A stretch of 64,000 bases of DNA, taken from Paraescarpia echinospica (Eukaryota; Annelida; Polychaeta; Sabellida; Siboglinidae). The notes below the pieces were generated by a model. That model was given only the letters and a program-made list of their open reading frames with translations, was not told where the DNA came from and made no database searches. Of this stretch, positions 29,752 to 39,391 are shown one piece after another. Each line of letters starts with the position of its first letter. Position 1 is the first letter of the stretch. A program made the translations under genes and the position numbers. The DNA lies in the NCBI GenBank assembly GCA_020002185.1, contig CM034534.1, positions 68,976,946-69,040,945 on the forward strand, in the 5' to 3' direction.

Positions 29752-30507
29752 TCAGACGTCGAGACATGCCCTTTTCAACAGGTAATACTGCACGGCGACC
29801 TCCAACAGAGCACGGTCGAACGGCGCCGTCCAATCCGTCCCCATGAGCCAGTCGGCCACCTGGCGCATGAGGGCGCCCTCCGAAGCGCGATCGCCGCGCA
29901 CGCAACGCTCCTCCAGTACCGAGAGTATACGAATAGCGGGTAGCAACAACGTCTGCTGTAGAAAGCTGTCGAGTGATATTGAAAAAAAGCACACATTCAG
30001 TGCCGACACGTTTTCGTACAGAATGTTGTACCGTCGGCTCGGCTTCCTTCCCCTGTAGCCGCACATGTGAACGAAGGGGCACCCCTCCTCGGGAGGGCAC
30101 TCACCACATTCTTGGCGCGCGGTGTCCATCACTCGTTCGCCGATTAGCTCGGCAAACGTGGCCATCATACAGTGCTGCCGACCGGCGTACGAATGCATAA
30201 CGCTCCATTCCGAGTCGGCCTGAAGCGTGCCCACGATCAAAGGGCGTTGTTGATGTTTGTTGCGGGCCCACGGAATGAAGTCCTCCGACGAAACCGACAA
30301 CACGTCCAGAGGCAGTGGCGAAGATGGCACGGCTGCTGCTTCTGCTGTCGCCACCACCACCGGGGTTAATGGCACGGCTGCTGCTTCTGCTGTCGCCACC
30401 ACCGGGGTTAATGCAACGTACGTGGGCGTCGCGGCGTCGCTCACCGGCCCGTGCGGTGGCATGGGCTGCGTGTCTTCCGCCTCAGGAGCGCACGGCCAGT
30501 ACGGCAT
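29752..30507 (-). CDS. Polinton accessory protein of unknown function
   Basis: I do not recognise it. The first in-frame ATG is at 30507, giving ~251 codons. The open frame continues upstream to 30654, where a TTCTGTAG splice-acceptor-like site stands at the edge, so an upstream exon is possible. The N-terminal ~85 residues are Ala/Pro/Thr-rich with a duplicated LTPVV(V)ATAEAAAVP segment. The C-terminal part is globular-looking with Cys residues (CGECPPEEGCPFVHMCGYRG), then YNILYENVSALNVC and helices to LLKRACLDV. The Cys cluster may bind zinc. It is on the same strand as PolB and the OB-fold gene, which suggests a replication block. Confidence 0.55.
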   Translation of the reverse strand: MPYWPCAPEAEDTQPMPPHGPVSDAATPTYVALTPVVATAEAAAVPLTPVVVATAEAAAVPSSPLPLDVLSVSSEDFIPWARNKHQQRPLIVGTLQADSEWSVMHSYAGRQHCMMATFAELIGERVMDTARQECGECPPEEGCPFVHMCGYRGRKPSRRYNILYENVSALNVCFFSISLDSFLQQTLLLPAIRILSVLEERCVRGDRASEGALMRQVADWLMGTDWTAPFDRALLEVAVQYYLLKRACLDV

Positions 30508-30631
30508 CCCTTCTTCTCTCGTCAGCGGTGGAGTGTTGGCGCCAGCGAAGCATGGCCGAGGCGTCGTTTCCTTCTTAGCGCACTTCTCGGCAGGGGGTGC
30601 GCACTCGTCAGCAGCATCGAGAATTCCGCGC

Positions 30632-30710
30632 AACGCAGCAGCAATTACAGCGTCCTACAGAACAATAACCAAAGCAGCAATTACAACGTCCTACAGAACA
30701 CTAGCCAAAC
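30632..30710 (-). repeat. Two-copy 26-bp repeat with acceptor-like ends
   Basis: On the minus strand, TTCTGTAGGACG(C/T)TGTAATTG occurs twice just upstream of the accessory gene. Both copies look like splice acceptors. They fall between the OB-fold gene stop (30720) and the accessory reading frame. Confidence 0.5.
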
Positions 30711-30719
30711 GTTAGTCAT

Positions 30720-31403
30720 TCAAGCGTATACGCCGGGTTCGCCCGCCTTCTTCGACACGACCCGCACATCACGGACAGTATACGTGTCCAGTATGCCACC
30801 CCACACGACCTTGTGCACGGTCAGCTCCAAGACTGTGCCAACCAGTCTCGCCACAAAGCTACTGCGCAACTGGTCTGGCAACAGGCCTGACACATGATCG
30901 GCATCGTAATCGCCGATCGACGAAATCGCTTCGTCGAACAGGGTGATCCAAATGCTGGCCTCAGTGTCGGCGTCCTTTTCGTCTTCCACCAAGACGCGCA
31001 CCGAAAAATACGTCTTCGCCTTTGCCTGCACACCGTGTACAGTGCACACCCGACCACCGCTTTCAAGACCTCGCACTTTGCGCTTGCAAACGCCACAGCC
31101 GATGTACGTGCATTTACTTTTCCAAGCCACGCCAACAATTGTTACGGGCGTAACAATCTTATACGTGCCATCGCAGGCTAGCACGAACTCTTTCAACGAT
31201 ACCTCGGACGTCAGCGCTTCCGCACTCACCACGGCCTCAAAAGAAGGCGCCGTCTTAATAGGCGCCACGTCGGCAATCGGAAGCCCCTTCGCGCTGGCCT
31301 CCGAAGCAGGTTTCGTTTTGCCACCAGACGCCACCGTTGGCCCCTCCCTCAGCTTGCTGCCCTTCTTTGGTGGCGCCTCTCCGTGAGCGGTCGGCGGTGA
31401 CAT
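30720..31403 (-). CDS. RPA-like OB-fold protein with zinc ribbon (putative ssDNA-binding protein)
   Basis: Intact. I choose the ATG at 31403 (227 codons), because the longer frame from 31508 would start upstream of the TATA box at 31491. A Lys/Ala/Pro-rich N-terminus is followed by FVLACDGTYKIVTPVTIVGV, a four-Cys/His cluster (CTYIGCGVCKRKV ... RVCTVHG), TYFSVRVLVEDEKDA, ASIWITLFDEAISSIG and a final strand region (TVRDVRVV). The CxxCGxCKRKV..C..H...YF...V.DE...W.TLFDEA pattern resembles the zinc-ribbon OB fold of RPA1 (DBD-C). I infer single-strand DNA binding during replication. Not a standard core gene. Confidence 0.6.
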   Translation of the reverse strand: MSPPTAHGEAPPKKGSKLREGPTVASGGKTKPASEASAKGLPIADVAPIKTAPSFEAVVSAEALTSEVSLKEFVLACDGTYKIVTPVTIVGVAWKSKCTYIGCGVCKRKVRGLESGGRVCTVHGVQAKAKTYFSVRVLVEDEKDADTEASIWITLFDEAISSIGDYDADHVSGLLPDQLRSSFVARLVGTVLELTVHKVVWGGILDTYTVRDVRVVSKKAGEPGVYA

Positions 31404-31490
31404 GATCAACAACTCTCTGCAACACACAAAGTTACTGCAACGGTAACGACACCACAGCGACGATACATAGACGTTCTCCGCCCAGCCCCC

Positions 31491-31498
31491 TATATAAG
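31491..31498 (-). promoter_or_regulatory. TATA box for the OB-fold gene
   Basis: TATATAAG on +, reading CTTATATAG on -, 88 bp upstream of the chosen ATG. It lies outside the shorter coding region and favours the ATG at 31403. Confidence 0.5.
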
Positions 31499-31757
31499 CG
31501 CTTTGCATGCGGCCCGCACGCGGCCCCCGTGAGCGAGCGCACGCGCGCCATAAAGCAGCCGACTCTTACAAGGTTACTAAAACTGAAAAAAATCTCTCGG
31601 TCAGCCTAGTGCACTAACAGAACGCCTCTTTTATTTCCTAATATAAGCTTACCATAAGATTCTCTAGCCCCCACTGACTATAATAGACCGCTTAGTTTGC
31701 TTACATTTCATCTTTAACGGTCGTTTTAAACACTTACAAACAGTTACATAAGCGCGT

Positions 31758-31776
31758 TATATAAACAGTGACGTCA
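31758..31776 (+). promoter_or_regulatory. TATA box followed by a CRE palindrome
   Basis: TATATAAA (31758-31765), then a perfect CRE, TGACGTCA, at 31769-31776. It lies ~95 bp upstream of the first ATG of the spliced-looking plus-strand gene. With the minus-strand TATA at 31491 it makes 31.4-31.8 kb a divergent promoter. Confidence 0.55.
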
Positions 31777-31871
31777 GCCCCTTATGTAAGGCTACGGCGT
31801 ACGTGTCTAGGCCGCTACACGTTACAGCGCGCAAAACAGCGGCGCAACAACTGCGCAATTCATTTCTCACG

Positions 31872-33223
31872 ATGGAGCCGACCGACCAAGTTCACAATTA
31901 TGCGGCCAATTCCCAACAACCACAAAACAGGTACGTTTTGCTAACTCAACTAACACTAACTTTCCTCACTCACATTACTGCTTTCTTTTATAACGTTCAC
32001 TAGCTAACTAACTAACTATTTTTTACAGCGAGCTGCCTCCCCAAAACGCCGGGATTGGGGCTGCACCGACGACTCCCCATGTCGCCGGGAATACGCCTCC
32101 CCAAGCCGCCGGGAATAGTGCTGTTCCGCCACCTATGCGTCTACCCCCACCCCAACGCCCCGGAGAAAGGTACGTTTAACGATACTAACTAAATAACGCT
32201 TCCCCCTTTACAGACCGCTTTTTTTAAATTTACCTTTATTTGCAGACGCCTATTACGGACTTTTGATAAACCCTATAGCTGCTTTTCCGTACGCCCCACT
32301 ATTTACAAACGCCCCGTTACAGACTTAATGCTTTTTTACAGGCCCCCCCACCTAAAAAGAGACGCACCGTTACTTTAATACTTTTTTCATACTTGCAGAC
32401 GAAACATCGCCGGATTCGATACACTGCATATAGGGCGCGGGCAAACCCTTGCGCGCCCCTCACACCGAAATGGCTTCATTAATAGATCAAGAATAAATTT
32501 GATCCCAGGCGATCTGATTATGATTGATAGAAGGCCGCGCACCGATAGGCCTGGGGCCACATTGTTCCTTGGACGTTACCGACGACGTTACACTACCGAC
32601 CCTTAACACTTTTTCCTTCTCCCACAGATATCGCCTATTGATCGTGGCGCACGAACTAGTCAATCGGCTCCTTATGGAACAAACCCTTGCCAACCACACT
32701 CATCGGAATGGACACCCGGCAGGACGAACCCCGCGCGCCAGTAATCGCCACCCCGACAATAATTGAACTTTTCCTTCCCCACAGAAGACACCTCTTCGTG
32801 ATCGCCCCTGAACTAACTCATCGAAGATACGCCATCGGACCACTCTTAGCCGTCGAGCCACAACAACAACAACAACAACAACAACAACACCAACACGACA
32901 CAGAAAACTTCGACAGCGACGGTTACAGTGGCACCGACGATTTATTATTTCTAGCCACACTTGCAGACAACCCCCAACCAGAAGAAGGCGAAACTTTCAC
33001 GCAACCCTTCTCATTTGCTTCCATATTTCCACGTCCTCAAGTTCTCCTCCCTTCATTTGCGCCACCTATTCCAGCCCATCTCTCCTTTCATTTAAGTTAC
33101 CCTCCACAGCCACCCGGCCGCCACGGATTTGGGCCACCACCACCCGATCATGACCCCTTTCCAAGTTACCCTGCACGGCCACCCGGCCGCCACGGATTTG
33201 GCCCTCCCACCACCCGACCATGA
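31872..33223 (+). CDS. Spliced-looking Polinton right-end gene with alternative 3' exons (predicted)
   Basis: Not a recognised family. Exon 1 starts ATG 31872 and ends CAAAACAG|GTACGTTT (31930). Exon 2 (32029-32169) follows a CTAAC-rich, TTTTTTACAG acceptor, is exactly 47 codons long, Pro/Gly/Asn-rich (PPQNAG, PPQAAGN, PPPQRP), and ends GAAAG|GTACGTTT. TACTAAC at 32184 is a fine branch point. Five acceptors follow (exon starts 32214, 32246, 32399, 32628, 32785). Each is entered in the same phase (AG|A) and gives an open tail of about 38, 44, 68, 45 and 146 codons. The last has poly-Gln, acidic and Pro-rich parts with a duplicated RPPGRHGFGPP segment, then AATAAA at 33250. A disordered regulator is a guess; splicing is inferred. 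Confidence 0.5.
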
Positions 33224-33249
33224 CCCCTTTCCGCCGCCTCCATTTTCAT

Positions 33250-33255
33250 AATAAA
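33250..33255 (+). terminator. Polyadenylation signal of the right-end gene
   Basis: AATAAA 27 bp after the stop codon at 33223. Confidence 0.55.
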
Positions 33256-33404
33256 TTCACCGTTCATCTGTATACCAATAACATTTATTTCTCACCGTTT
33301 ATTGCTGTTTCTGTGTTTCGTTTCGTATAAAGCGCGCCACCAGCATTCCAACTCATACACGAATAACACCATGCCTATATTCCACCTATTCGTCGTTACA
33401 ACAC

Positions 33405-33735
33405 CAAACACCAGCGGTCTCCAACGCCACAAGCTTAATACACGCGCACAGCCCAATCTGACAGCTCCGGCCTCCAGCTGCTATAACGATATTGCAACGC
33501 CGATGCACGCGTATCAGCTGTTACCAAACATCAGCTGTAACGCAGCCAGCACTGACAGCCAATACACCAATCAACAGCGGGCTCCAACGCCACAACCTTA
33601 ATACAAGCGCCTATGCGTCGCTACGCGCAGCCCAGCTTATTCTGGCAATTCCGGCCCCCAGCTGCTATAACGATATTGCAACGCCGATGCACGCGCATCA
33701 GCTGTTACCAATCATCAGCTGTTACCGACCGCGCA
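33405..33735 (+). repeat. Two-copy ~180-bp duplication in the Polinton right arm
   Basis: CCAGCTGCTATAACGATATT, GCAACGCCGATGCACGCG and ATCAGCTGTTACCAA occur at ~33474-33535 and ~33657-33725. CTCCAACGCCACAA precedes each copy. Open frames here are short and repetitive; I see no gene. Confidence 0.8.
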
Positions 33736-33958
33736 CGGCCAGATGACAGCCGAAATAAACATTTATCCGGCCTTCCGACAAACAACGCACATAAACTCCA
33801 ACAGCGCAGACTGACATACGAAACCCCCATTCACCAGTGAGTCGTGAAAACCAGGCCACTCGATTACCCTACTGATCTCCAGCGCGCCAGGCGTAAACTA
33901 ATCCGGCCGATTAACCTCGATGATCCCCAGGCACGCCACCGCACCGCGTTACAGCCTA

Positions 33959-33996
33959 GAAGCTTCTAGAAGGTTCTAGAACCTTCTAGAACCTTC
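33959..33996. promoter_or_regulatory. Perfect heat-shock-element array (8 inverted units)
   Basis: GAA and TTC alternate with exact 5-bp spacing: GAA 33959, TTC 33964, GAA 33969, TTC 33974, GAA 33979, TTC 33984, GAA 33989, TTC 33994. HSF binds inverted nGAAn units of this kind, three being enough. The array lies ~110 bp inside the right terminal repeat. It can also be described as a 10-bp tandem repeat (TTCTAGAACC). Confidence 0.6.
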
Positions 33997-34106
33997 CCGT
34001 GAGTCGTGATATTAGCCTCGCTGATCCCCAGGGACGCCACTTCACTCTAGAACCTTTCCCACCTCCCCCGTACACCTAATTAATACTAATTAGTCGATAT
34101 TTACTA

Positions 34107-34426
34107 TTTTTAGTTATTGCTAACGTTCTCCTCCAATAATTGCACTACTCACTTATTACTAATTAGTACTTAATTAATTACCCTAATTTGTTACCTAATT
34201 AGTACCTGATTAGTCACTAGAGGTCGACAATCACCCTATTTATTTCCCTAATTAGTACCTGATTAGTTACTAGAGGGCGACACCCTCTTTCTAATGAAAC
34301 CCATCAATCACTTTGACGTTTACTAAAACATTACTGCTAAAAAACGTAGGAATTCTACTTATAAAAAACGCAAGAGCCTTTGATCTGGGGGTCATGACCG
34401 GTGTTGGGGCCGACTGCGTCACTACT
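34107..34426 (-). repeat. Polinton right terminal inverted repeat
   Basis: Reverse complement of 17756-18024, with an extra ~55-bp internal duplication (CTCTAGT(A/G)ACTAATCAGG twice on the minus strand). Ends with ...TCACTACT at 34426. Confidence 0.95.
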
Positions 34427-34432
34427 CAGGTA
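34427..34432 (+). repeat. 6-bp target-site duplication, right
   Basis: CAGGTA, identical to 17750-17755. Confidence 0.95.
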
Positions 34433-37010
34433 TACTATGGTTGGACCTCACAGTTCAGCCGGAAATACGAATGATAACGGTGAACGATTGCTCTCTATGA
34501 GGCATCAGCATTGGCAACACCTCCTTCAAACATAAAAACATTCACAAGAAAATCTGGACCTAACCAGACGGTAATACTTCAAATGAGATTGATTACGTCT
34601 GCATTAGTAGTAGATGACGTACATCTCTACAGGACGTCCGAACTTATAACGGGGCAGATGTTGGCTCTGACCACAACCTTGTGATTGGTAAGATCCGCTT
34701 GATGTTAAAGAGAGTCAAGACGGTGAAGACGGTCAGGCCAGATAACTTAAAGAACACGGACACGTCCAAACAATTCTACGAGGAAACTAAGAACAGATTC
34801 CAAGCGCTACAACACTCAACCGACTTAGAAAAGCAATGGCAGCTATTCCTTCAAGCCGTAAAGGAGAGCGCGAATTTAATATTAGGAAGGAGAAGAGGGT
34901 CTAACAGAGAACAGTGGATTACTGAAGACTCGTGGTAACTCATTGATAAAAGGAAATATATGAAGACCAGAAGAGATCAAGCAGCTAGAACAATGGAGAT
35001 CATCAGATGATGAATACAAGGAACAGGACAAGGAAGTAAAACGACCTATAGGCCAGATACGAGGAAATGGTTGGAAAAGAAAGGTAAATAACCGCAAACA
35101 ACAGCAGAACCATTTGTTGACAACTGGAATACTACTTATGGATTTTGAGATTGACCAATTCATTTGTTTTGATGCGCCTCTGAGCTTGGTTTCCAAAGAT
35201 TTAGGCGCAATAGAAGTTATCTTATTATTATTATTATTATTATTAACGGAATGACTCGAAAACGCTGTGAAAGATTGTGAGAGAGCTAACTAGCGCGAAA
35301 AGCAATAATTATTCCAACATACCAATAAAAGACAAAAATGGCAGAGTGCTTCTAACAAGCGAGGAACAAGCCACGAGGTGGGTCGAACACTTCCGAGAAA
35401 TACTAAATCAACCAACACCTACCACATGCTTCGTCTTCGAACAGGAACCAAACACAAAAGAGCTCCATGTCACCACCGATGACATCACCAGGACAGAAAT
35501 CTCCAAAGCCATCGATAGCCTCAAGAACAACAAGGCAGCGGGCCTCGATGAAGTGTCGGCCGAACTATTGAAACATGGCAAGGACGGGGTTGTAGACGAG
35601 TTAACCTACATATTCAGTCTGATCTGGTCTGTGGAGGAAGTTCCTGATGATTGGAGACGAGGAGTGATCGTGACGTTACCAAAGAAGGGGTTCCTGTGTG
35701 ATTGCAATAACTGGTGAGGAATAACATTGATGTCAGTACCTGGAAAGTTGTTCGGCAGCGTGATCCTAAACCGGTTGAAGACAGCAGTTGACCAACACCT
35801 CCGGGACGAACAAGCTGGTTTTCGAAGAGGAAGGTCGAGCTGTAAGCGTATCTTCACATTGCGAAACATCATCGAGGGAAGCAGAGAGTTCCAGATACCT
35901 CTTTTAGTTAACTTCATTGACTTTAAGAAGGCTTTCGGCAGTGTCCACATATATTCGTTATGGCAAATCCTGATATACATACGGCGTACCAAACAAACAT
36001 AGACATTTTCAAATCGCTATGCCGAAACACCAACTGCAGCATCAAGACCAACGATGGCTACACAGACATGTTCGATATAGAGACAGGTGTATGTCAATGT
36101 TGCATCCTGTCCCCTTTCTTCTTTGTTGTTTTTAATTGACTTCATCATGAGGGGAACGATGAAAGGTCCGAACTTTGGTGTTAAGTGGATAAATAATAGG
36201 TTGACAGACTTTGACTTTGCCGACGACATTGCACTGCTCAGCCACAAGCCGGAGATCATGTAAGATATGACCAATAATTTAAACGACAATGGAGAGATGG
36301 TCGCATTACGAATCAGCTATGAGAAGACAACAAAATTATCAGTTGGTGATGGATCTGAAAACCACATTGTGATCGGTCAGCAAGACTTGCAGTGCGTGGA
36401 GAACTTCCCTTATCTCGGAAGCTACATCACTAGGGAAGGCGACGCGGAAGTAAATGTGCGGGCGAAGATAGGCAAGGCATCAGCAGTGTTTCAAAGACTA
36501 CGTCCAACATAGTCCAGTATCACCATCAGAAAGGACATACAATTACGTCTTTACATGTCAATCGTAAGACCAACAGCGATATATGCCTGTGGAACGTGGA
36601 AAAATACAGCGAGAATATCCAAAACACTAGACATATTCCACCGTCTCCGGTTCATATTGGGCATATCATGGAGAGAGCACATCACCAATGAAGAAGTGGT
36701 GAGGAGGGCAGGTCTAGATAGCCTGCATGACAGTTAAGTCTCGACGACGGAGACTAGCGGTTAATTATCCTACGTTTACCAAGATATATAATAGCATATG
36801 TAGCGATGGAGTGGTGCATGAGGGTGGAAACAGAAGGAGACGAAGGCCGACTAAGACCTGGCGGAAGACATTTAAAGAAGATTTGGCAGAAATGGGAATT
36901 ACCTGGAATTAGGCCAAATAAATTGCGAAAGACCGTAATAGATGGAGAAACCTCGTTGCCCGATGTCCCGAAAGGAATAGGAGGAACTAAGTTTAAGTAA
37001 GTAGATGTAA
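34433..37010 (+). mobile_element. RTE-like retrotransposon, 3' part (continuation of 17056-17755), degenerate
   Basis: Picks up the endonuclease in frame (NTNDNGERLLSMR), then decayed endonuclease to ~34700 (GADVGSDHNLVIGKIRL). A linker follows (34681-34938). RT fragments in order: 35277-35717 (NNKAAGLDEVSAELL, VPDDWRRGVIVTLPKKG), 35727-36002 (DEQAGFRRGRSSC, VNFIDFKKAFGSVH) and the catalytic FDFADDIALL near 36208. The C-terminal region is at 36267-36737 (FPYLGSYITREGDAE, IYACGTWKN, ILGISWREHITNEEV). Many stops and frameshifts show the element was old when or since the Polinton landed. Confidence 0.88.
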
Positions 37011-37905
37011 CATGCGAAACGTTAACTGGCAAACCTTACACATAGCGGTCTATGTATAAAATAACCATCCTATTTTCCTTTCTCCTGTTTTTAATACATA
37101 ATTAATTGCAAAAATGAACCAACATGCTCTGAACATTTACCACTCATGATTACATGAAACCACCCTAATTCGTATGAAAATGTTAGTTATGGGCAATTTA
37201 ATTTAAATATATTTACATCTTATACAATATATGCATTTCTGAGCAGAGATTAAAATTGCGATGTCAAGCAGACGATCGTTCGCCTGATTCATTAACCTGT
37301 ATCGCTAACTGAGTGTTGGTGCAAAAAGGATTATGTCACCGTGGCCGGTCAAGCGGGTAAGGAAATAAACATACTACTTTTCAGAGTTACAATGGCGTAA
37401 ACGTTTTTATCATAATTCATGTTCAAGCAAAGTACAAATGCCGTGATATTACTAGACTTTGAAGCAGTGATCACAGTGAAGATAAAGCTAAAAACGCCAC
37501 CCTATGGAAATAAATCCTAACCAAAACTAAGAATTGAAATTAATGTAATGCATATGTTTAATGCTAAATATGTCGAAACGGTAGCACTCAACATAAAAAT
37601 GGGTAACCAGTTTACTTGTGGGGGTCACATACATGTGGCTACCATTTTGCATGGACAGTGTTGGTCAACTCTGCTAGTTGTTCAATAATACATCATCAAA
37701 CCATATTCTTTCAAAATAAATTCGCAAAAATAACTTGTGTTTGATTCATGTATTGGTATTAAGAATACATTCTTATTCGACAGATGCCAGCGGTCACCCA
37801 GGTCCAGAAGTTCAAAGAAGATGACAAGGAAGATTATTTTTGGTAACTGACATGTGTAATAAAATTAATGGAGACCCACGTATAATTATTTAATTGTTCT
37901 TTATT
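37011..37905. other. Non-coding
   Basis: AT-rich sequence; no supported gene, RNA or repeat recognised. Confidence 0.5.
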
Positions 37906-37910
37906 TTCAG

Positions 37911-38216
37911 AACGTTCTAGGAACGTTAAGAAAACGTTCCAAAAAACGTTCTCCTAACGTTAAACTATAACGTTATGCATAACGTTCATAGAACGTTAAG
38001 AAAACTTTCCAAAAAAGGTTATCCTAACGTTACACAAAACCTTATGCATAACTTTCATAGAACGTTAAAAAGAAATTTCCAAAAAACAGTTCTCCTAACG
38101 TTTCACAATAACGTTATCCATAACGTTCATAGAACGTTAAGAAAACTTTCCAAAAAACGTACTCAGAATGTTACGAATAACGTTATTGTAACATAAGAAT
38201 AACGTTGTGGGAACTT
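37911..38216 (+). repeat. AACGTT-rich tandem repeat
   Basis: About four units of ~65 bp built on AACGTTCATAGAACGTTAAG, AAAACTTTCC, AAAAAACGTT and CTCCTAACGTTA. By my count the palindrome AACGTT occurs 16 times in ~300 bp. Similar AACGTT arrays are seen in invertebrate DNA-transposon-like repeats; no transposase is adjacent. Confidence 0.9.
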
Positions 38217-38458
38217 CTGGGAACATGTTTTTGTTTGATGGGTAGAACGTTTCCGTTTGCTGGAAAGAACTAGAACTACAAGTAAGACATCAACGTACTG
38301 TATATACAAAGTCAATTAGGACAGATGCGTTTGTGCAGGCAGATGGCGACACCAGATTAAGGACGTGTGGGCAAAGTGGCGCTCCTAATTGTGTTTAATT
38401 ACTCGGTTAAACGTCAGTTTTATGCAAATACTGGGTTCAATTACTCTAGGATACCAGG

Positions 38459-39261
38459 GTGAACAGTACTATGCCGAAAAAAAATCCAAGAAAAAGCCGA
38501 ATGAAGAGAAGTGAATGCCATGATCAAGTGAGCAATGAAAACGTGGCCGCGAGTGCTGATCAACATGGCGGCGGCGTTACAATAGACGAACTATACAAAA
38601 TGATCCAAACTGACGTGGTAGCTCAATTGAGCGATATACGCCGACAATGTGGTGCAATTGCAGAAAGAGTGGACGCTATTGAAGCGTCCTGTGAATTCAA
38701 TGCTGCATCGATTAAAGAAAACAGGGACAAAATTGACGAGTTACTGAAGTCGTATAAAGAAACAACGAAACGAGAAATGGAATCGCGAGCGAGGATGACT
38801 ATTTATGAGGAGATAATTAACTCAATGGAAAGAAGTAGTCGTGAGTGGGGTACTAGAGTATTTGGTGTCGAGGAATCCAAAGGTGAGGATGTCAAGAAAA
38901 CCGTAGCCAAGGATGTACTCGTGAAACACAACCTTTGTGGCATCGTCACACTTGAACAAATTATTTAGAGTGTTAAACACTGCCACAGACTCGGCCCTAT
39001 ACCCAACAACAGTTCTACAGGTAGACCCATCATCGCGTAATTTGTTACGAGGCCACTTAGAAACGCGATCCTATTGTCCGCCAAGACCACGTAAACAGCA
39101 CGACCGCGGGTTCTGGAGTATACATACTAGAAGATATGACGAAGGCGGACTACGAAACAAAGAAACGTGCGCAGATGAAACGAGCCTTCGCGGAGGGGAA
39201 GTGTGCGGTGTTCCGCAGAGGCAAGCTGATAATAGACGGCGTCGTTGTGCCTGTGGACTAG
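38459..39261 (+). pseudogene. L1-type ORF1 protein (nucleic-acid chaperone), frameshifted
   Basis: The first frame (ATG at 38471) has a basic N-terminus (KKNPRKSRMKRSE), a coiled-coil region (~residues 50-105, IRRQCGAIAERVDAIE, KENRDKIDELL) and an RRM-like start (EWGTRVFGVEESKGED). A frame change near 38960 leads to VKHCHRLGPIP and two in-frame stops in the same stretch (before FVTRPLRNA and after SAKTT). A last frame change leads to YILEDMTKADYETKKR, RAFAEGKCAVFRRGKLIIDG and a stop at 39259. Coiled coil, RRM, HRLG and C-terminal domain match L1-like ORF1p (Transposase_22), a trimeric RNA chaperone. No ORF2 follows directly. Confidence 0.75.
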
Positions 39262-39379
39262 TCACATATAGGTGACAGACACCTGTGCTGGCGCACTACA
39301 TTATAATAATCAGTTTACTCTTGAGCGCCTCGACTGCCGACATGCCCTGACTGTGGTAGTCATCTGACTTTTTGTTTGT

Positions 39380-39391
39380 GTATTTGTTACT
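39380..39391 (+). repeat. 12-bp target-site duplication, left
   Basis: GTATTTGTTACT, identical to 41577-41588; flanks the retroelement between them. Confidence 0.9.

Larger units (their letters stand above)
17756..34426. mobile_element. Complete Polinton/Maverick, 16,671 bp
   Basis: Bounded by terminal inverted repeats starting AGTAGTGA(T/C)GCAGTCGGCC and flanked by a perfect CAGGTA duplication. It encodes the full Polinton core set: ATPase, DDE integrase, adenain-like protease, protein-primed PolB, and major and minor capsid proteins, plus several conserved accessory proteins. Left-half genes are on +, the polymerase block on -, and a spliced-looking gene on + near the right end. Polintons are self-synthesising transposons that probably form virions (adintovirus-like). 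Lesions in ATPase, integrase, minor capsid, pVI-like, major capsid and PolB genes mean this copy is not autonomous. Confidence 0.97.

Noticed and set aside
30257..30715. 152-codon plus-strand frame across the accessory gene
   Set aside because: Ala/Gly/Thr-repeat shadow of the minus-strand LTPVVATAEAAAVP duplication.
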